Shown here: positions 59,413 to 64,000 of the stretch, one piece after another
Numbering within the stretch: the stretch's first letter is position 1
Layout: each line of letters starts with the position of its first letter
Assembly (NCBI GenBank): GCA_003134595.1
Contig: PLBS01000042.1
Location: forward strand, 665-64,664
Direction: 5' to 3'
Origin: Gallionella sp.
Lineage (GTDB): Bacteria > Pseudomonadota > Gammaproteobacteria > Burkholderiales > Gallionellaceae
Length of the DNA stretch: 64,000 bases
The notes under the pieces: model-generated
The model's input: only the letters and a program-made list of their open reading frames with translations
Databases searched by the model: none
What the model was told of the DNA's origin: nothing
Made by a program: the position numbers and the translations under genes

Positions 59413-61020
59413 TTAATAAGGTAACTGAAAATGTACGTAATCTGGACCGGGGTCAGTAAAATTTCCACCCCAATACAAATTACACGCCGCCGGTTTTGCC
59501 AGCCAATCCGCAATCCATATACGCTGCGCTTGTAGTGTTGGTGCGAGTGGAATCTGGGTCAGTTCGCGAAGAAGCCCGTTAATGGTGCTCTTAGGAACAT
59601 CGAATGCCGTGCCTGTGGAATGATTGCTGTATGTCGCAGGCTGATAAGCTAGACAATGGCTACCGGACGTGCACTGGCTTGCATCACAATTGCCGCTAGA
59701 ATCGCACCCTTTTTCTGCGATAACCTTATCCCGTTGCGGGCGACAGGCTTCATTGTTTCTGTTGACATCTTTATTTAGCTCAATCATCTTGTCCCAAACA
59801 TCCTGCAAGTGTCCCTGGTAAGCGGTATTGCGAATGGTCGCAGTTGGCCCGGCATAAGGAATTGAAGGGGTTGCCGTTGCATTAGTCGCCGCTATTTTAT
59901 CGGCAAAGCACTGCATCTGACCGGGCAATCTGTCATCGAGTTTTGGACACTTACCATTTACATCTTTGCCAAGCCCTGCATCCAAGGATTGCGCACACAA
60001 ATCGTTTGCGGGTAGCTCTTTCAACTCACTCACAAGACACCCCGGCACCCTGATCGTGCCTGTCACCGGATTATTAGTGCAGCCTCCGCAATTGGCGGTA
60101 ATAGTGTGGGTGCCACCCGCTGTTGGCGCCGTAAACACAAAGTTCAATCTACCATCCGCTCCGGTTGTCCCGGCATACGTCGATAAGGTTCCTGTATAGG
60201 TAACGGGAAGCTGGCCATCAAGCTCCGGTTTAACCGTGAGTTCCAGCGTAACCTGGACACCGCTCTTGGGCAAGCCATCGCTAGTGGTCACTTCCGCATA
60301 GGCCACCAGTGTTTTGGTGGGCATCACTTCGCCGCCCAGACCGGACAGGGCAATGGTGAATGTCTCGGGGATGCAGCTTGTCCCAGCGGCATCGAATTTA
60401 TACCCCGCATCGCAGGCACAGGATGCACTTGGCGAGGCACGGGACGCATGAGCAGGGCAGGCGGGAAGAACACAGCTCGTTGCCGTGGGGTCGGGCACAT
60501 ACGGGTCGGTACAGGTGCAAGTTGTTGTACCAGTTGAATTCGCAGGACAAGAGGGTTGCGTGAAAATATAAAAATCAGTGCTCCCTAATTGTTGAGCACA
60601 CCACATTGTCCAAGCGTTATTGTAATTAATCCTGAAGTAAGTAATTGCAAAATGGTCAACATAACTGCCTGTCGGGCCAAAATCATTCAGAACCGGGCCA
60701 GGGCAAGAAGGAATGTTTATAAAGTTCCAGGCACTATATTGCGTAACATCATCAGCAAGCCATTTTTGACGCTTAGCCAGTTCACAGCCTTGAACCGCTC
60801 CGAGCGAAGTCATGCCGGTACAATTGTAGCCGCTATTGTTACCGCCACCCCAGTAAAGTACAGAAGAACTCACAATGCCTGAGGCATAAGCGGGATTTAT
60901 TATCGTCATCAACGAAATCATGATGATCGAAATATACAGGATGGGGGACAGTAAAGCAGGCCGAACAAATATCGTTGCGTTAAACGCTGGCGCATTCATT
61001 GTTTCCCCCTGATAATTCAA
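59413..61020 (-). CDS. Secreted multidomain protein: Cys-rich segment, Ig-like domain, C-terminal putative M15-type peptidase domain
   Basis: CTDPYVPDPTATSCVLPACPAHASRASPSASCACDAGYKFDAAGTSC; GLPKSGVQVTLELTVKP...GTTGADGRLNFVFTAPTAGGTHTITANC; YSNHSTGTAFDVPKS...PDYVHFQLPY. Confidence 0.65.
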   Translation of the reverse strand: MNYQGETMNAPAFNATIFVRPALLSPILYISIIMISLMTIINPAYASGIVSSSVLYWGGGNNSGYNCTGMTSLGAVQGCELAKRQKWLADDVTQYSAWNFINIPSCPGPVLNDFGPTGSYVDHFAITYFRINYNNAWTMWCAQQLGSTDFYIFTQPSCPANSTGTTTCTCTDPYVPDPTATSCVLPACPAHASRASPSASCACDAGYKFDAAGTSCIPETFTIALSGLGGEVMPTKTLVAYAEVTTSDGLPKSGVQVTLELTVKPELDGQLPVTYTGTLSTYAGTTGADGRLNFVFTAPTAGGTHTITANCGGCTNNPVTGTIRVPGCLVSELKELPANDLCAQSLDAGLGKDVNGKCPKLDDRLPGQMQCFADKIAATNATATPSIPYAGPTATIRNTAYQGHLQDVWDKMIELNKDVNRNNEACRPQRDKVIAEKGCDSSGNCDASQCTSGSHCLAYQPATYSNHSTGTAFDVPKSTINGLLRELTQIPLAPTLQAQRIWIADWLAKPAACNLYWGGNFTDPGPDYVHFQLPY

Positions 61021-61181
61021 ATGCTGGTAAATCGTGAAGAGGGATTGTGCGTCGAAATTTGCAACTTGATACCTATCACTTCTGATGGGTAACGGTGAAT
61101 CCAGTGTTATGGTAGGCGCGTCTTAGCTAACCGCCTTACAAGACTGCGTGCTGGGTGCTATCTTGACGGGAAAGATGGGAG

Positions 61182-62372
61182 CTACGGGTTAAGAACCGGT
61201 TCTGCTCCTTTGGGAAACAACACCCACATCTGACCGCTCTGTTTCATGCGCCCCGCTTGCGTTCCGGCCTGTTCGCCAAAACCCCAGAAGAAATCGCCGC
61301 GCACCGCACCCTTGATCGCGCCTCCGGTATCCTGCGCCAGCATCAGGCGGTTCAACGGCTCGGCAGTATTCGGATAAGTGGTGGCGAGGAACACCGGCGC
61401 GCCGAGCGGGATGGTGCGCGCATCCACCGCCAGGCTGTATTCATTGGTCAGCGGCACACCCAATGCGCCCAGCGGAGCGGGAAGATCGCTGGGCAATTCG
61501 CGGAAGAACACGTAGCTGGGATTTTGTTCCAGCAGACTGAGCAGTTTGTCGGGGTGTTTCTCCGCCCACAGCTTGATGTTCTGCATCGATGATTCTTCGA
61601 GCTTGAACGCACCCATCTCGACCAGTTTCTTGCCGATGGAGTTGTACGGATGTCCGTTCTGTTCGGCATAACCGACTTTCACCAGACTGCCGTCCGGCAA
61701 TTCGATGCGCCCCGAGCCCTGGATTTGCAGGAAAAATAATTCGACCGCGTTGTCCACCCAGAATAATTCGCGCCCCTGCAACGGGGCCTTGCCGTTATCG
61801 ATCTCGCCGCGATTGTAGTAGGGCACGACGCGATTGCCTTGCAGCCGCCCGCGCAAACGCAAGTCTTTCAGTTGCGGATACACCTCGCTCAAATCGATGG
61901 TCAGCAGATCATCCGGTGCGGCATACAGCGGATAACGAAAGCGGGCGGTTTTAACCCGGCTGCCATAAAGTTTCGGTTCGTAATAGCCGGTGATCAAACC
62001 CTGTGAAGAACCATCCGGATTGAACACCTGGTAGGGTGTGAAACCTTCCTCAAAAAAGGTGTGCAACGAGCTGTTGTCCGGCTGCGTCAATTCGTTGGCG
62101 CGCGCGCATATTATTTGCCAGCCCGGCTTGCTCTTCAGCGCGTTACAGCTTTGCCAAAAGGCCGCCCAGGTTGGCTGCAAATCTATCGTTTGCCAATCCG
62201 GCAACATCGCCCACTTGCTTACCGCAAATGGTGCAAACGGCTGAGCGGAGGGTGGCACGGCGGGCTTGGGCGTGGTGCAGGCGGCAAGAAAGATCAGCAG
62301 TAGGGGCACGGCGCGCCGTGCCCCTACAAATTGTGCGCAAGAGGGAAGGCTAATGCAAAACACGCGGCACAC
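61182..62372 (-). CDS. mltA: Membrane-bound lytic murein transglycosylase A
   Basis: LLLIFLAACTTPKP lipobox; LITGYYEPKLYGSRVKTARFRYPLY...LMLAQDTGGAIKGAVRGDFFWGFG 3D domain. Confidence 0.95.
   Translation of the reverse strand: MCRVFCISLPSCAQFVGARRAVPLLLIFLAACTTPKPAVPPSAQPFAPFAVSKWAMLPDWQTIDLQPTWAAFWQSCNALKSKPGWQIICARANELTQPDNSSLHTFFEEGFTPYQVFNPDGSSQGLITGYYEPKLYGSRVKTARFRYPLYAAPDDLLTIDLSEVYPQLKDLRLRGRLQGNRVVPYYNRGEIDNGKAPLQGRELFWVDNAVELFFLQIQGSGRIELPDGSLVKVGYAEQNGHPYNSIGKKLVEMGAFKLEESSMQNIKLWAEKHPDKLLSLLEQNPSYVFFRELPSDLPAPLGALGVPLTNEYSLAVDARTIPLGAPVFLATTYPNTAEPLNRLMLAQDTGGAIKGAVRGDFFWGFGEQAGTQAGRMKQSGQMWVLFPKGAEPVLNP
62300..62327. repeat. Perfect 28-bp palindrome, copy 4, in frame in the MltA lipoprotein signal peptide
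   Basis: Encodes VGARRAVPL directly before LLIFLAAC. Confidence 0.98.
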
Positions 62373-62769
62373 TCAACACAAATTGCGGGATCTCGACTTC
62401 GAACTGTGCACCATCATCAGTCTGCATCTGGTAGCTGCCGCGCATCGTGCCTACCTGCGTGGTCAGTACCGTGCCGCTGGTATATTCAAAACTCTGGCTC
62501 GGGTTTAGCAATGGTTGTTCGCCCACCACGCCCTGTCCGCGCACTTCCTGCACATGGTTATGGGCATCGGTGATGATCCAATGACGGCTGATGAGCTTGG
62601 CGGACGAATGACCGAGATTGGTAATGGTGATGGTGTAAGAAAACACGAAGCGGTTGCCCGACTCATCGGATTGCTCCGGCAGGTAATTCACCTGCGTCTG
62701 TATGACGACGCCATGTTGATCGATTTCTTCCATGCGCGGCATTTGAACCGATTTTCGCTTATGTCGCAA
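62350..62769 (-). CDS. apaG: ApaG-family protein
   Basis: TQVNYLPEQSDESGNRFVFSYTITITNLGHSSAKLISRHWIITDAHNHVQEVRGQGVVGEQPLLNPSQSFEYTSGTVL. Confidence 0.96.
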   Translation of the reverse strand: MRHKRKSVQMPRMEEIDQHGVVIQTQVNYLPEQSDESGNRFVFSYTITITNLGHSSAKLISRHWIITDAHNHVQEVRGQGVVGEQPLLNPSQSFEYTSGTVLTTQVGTMRGSYQMQTDDGAQFEVEIPQFVLSVPRVLH

Positions 62770-62826
62770 GGGGTTCGAGGTGGTTTTGTGCTAATCTTCG
62801 CGCGTATTTTTCGGTCAAGTTAAATC

Positions 62827-64000
62827 ATGAATGGTTATTTGAAACGCATCCTCAACGCTCGCGTGTATGACGTGGCGATCGAAACCCCGCTGGAGCTTGC
62901 CCCCAATCTGTCGGCGCGCATCGGCAATACGGTGTTGCTGAAACGCGAGGACATGCAGCCGGTGTTTTCCTTCAAGCTGCGCGGCGCTTACAACAAGATG
63001 GCGCAACTCACGCCGGAGCAACTCAAGCGCGGCGTGATCGCCGCCTCGGCGGGAAATCACGCGCAGGGCGTGGCGCTTAGCGCGCAAAAGCTCGGTTGCA
63101 AAGCCGTCATCGTGATGCCCACCACCACGCCGCAAATCAAGATACAGGCGGTGGCCAGCCGTGGCGCGAAAGTGGTGCTGCACGGCGATTCGTATTCCGA
63201 TGCCTATCAACATGCACTGGAGCTGGAGCAACAAAACCGGATGGTTTTCGTGCATCCCTACGACGACCCCGATGTGATTGCCGGACAGGGCACCATCGCG
63301 ATGGAAATCTTGCGCCAGCACACCCTGCCGATACACGCGATTTTCGTTCCCATCGGCGGCGGCGGTCTGATTGCGGGCGTGGCGGCCTATGTCAAAGAAT
63401 TGCGTCCCGACATCAAAATCATCGGCGTGCAGCCGGTGGATTCCGATGCCATGTATCGCTCCTTGAAAGCCAAGCGGCGCGTCACGCTCGACCATGTTGG
63501 CCTGTTCGCCGATGGCGTTGCGGTCAAACAGGTCGGCACGGAAACCTTTCGCCTGTGCCGCAAACTGGTGGATGAAATCATTCTGGTGGACACCGATACG
63601 GCTTGTGCCGCGCTCAAGGATGTATTCGAAGACACCCGCTCGATCCTCGAACCGGCGGGTGCGCTGTCCATCGCCGGAGCCAAGCTGTATGCCGCTCGCG
63701 AACAGCTCAAGGGAGAAACGCTGGTCGCCATCGCCTCCGGCGCGAACATGAATTTCGACCGTCTGCGTTTCGTCGCGGAACGCGCCGAGATCGGTGAAAA
63801 GCGCGAGGCGATACTCGCCGTCACGATTCCCGAAACGCCCGGCAGCTTCCGCAAATTCTGCGCGCTGCTCGGCAAGCGCAACATTACCGAGTTCAACTAC
63901 CGCTATGACGACCCGAAAGCGGCGCATGTGTTCGTCGGTATCCAGGTGCGCGACCAGTCGGAAACCGCCGAGCTGGTGGAAAAGTTGCAGCGCAACAAAC
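62827..64000 (+). CDS. ilvA: Threonine ammonia-lyase, biosynthetic (truncated by window edge)
   Basis: MNGYLKRILNARVYDVAIETPLELAPNLSARIGNTVLLKREDMQPVFSFKLRGAYNKMA...; C-terminal ACT-like FRKFCALLGKRNITEFNYRYDD. Confidence 0.96.
   Translation, partial: MNGYLKRILNARVYDVAIETPLELAPNLSARIGNTVLLKREDMQPVFSFKLRGAYNKMAQLTPEQLKRGVIAASAGNHAQGVALSAQKLGCKAVIVMPTTTPQIKIQAVASRGAKVVLHGDSYSDAYQHALELEQQNRMVFVHPYDDPDVIAGQGTIAMEILRQHTLPIHAIFVPIGGGGLIAGVAAYVKELRPDIKIIGVQPVDSDAMYRSLKAKRRVTLDHVGLFADGVAVKQVGTETFRLCRKLVDEIILVDTDTACAALKDVFEDTRSILEPAGALSIAGAKLYAAREQLKGETLVAIASGANMNFDRLRFVAERAEIGEKREAILAVTIPETPGSFRKFCALLGKRNITEFNYRYDDPKAAHVFVGIQVRDQSETAELVEKLQRNK

Noticed and set aside
62815-63927. 370-aa minus-strand ORF opposite ilvA
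   Set aside because: Antisense shadow of ilvA.

Overview
64 kb of a GC-moderate bacterial chromosome. Gene content (groESL with a CIRCE site, metK / SAH riboswitch / ahcY / metF, purHD-fis-dusB, UbiD/UbiH, PAS-GGDEF proteins) looks betaproteobacterial, possibly Gallionellaceae/Nitrosomonadales; the taxonomy is inference. Most genes are housekeeping. Five layers look unusual. (1) A ~60-nt structured, mobile-looking repeat shows compensatory stem changes. Its three isolated copies each sit inside the centre or loop of another palindromic repeat, and one has an uninterrupted reference copy 60 bp away. (2) A perfect 28-bp palindrome occurs four times; two copies are read in frame inside genes (UbiH-like and the MltA signal peptide). 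(3) There are several deletion-fusion scars: a PCMT/P-type ATPase chimera, a GroEL-paralogue/BCAM0308-like chimera, hemF lacking its middle, a prfC 3' ghost, a decapitated PotD-like gene, a frameshifted TfoX-N gene and an HNH-like pseudogene. The 0.6-6.5 kb part resembles a decayed stress island. (4) A ~214-bp element with 16-bp perfect terminal inverted repeats lies between metK and the SAH riboswitch of ahcY. (5) An AT-rich accessory ORF carries a PD-(D/E)XK-like motif and a probable N-terminal frameshift, followed by a rearranged mltA / secreted-protein locus with partial duplicates. No CRISPR array, complete transposase, prophage or rRNA was seen. All calls were made by eye; no database search was run.
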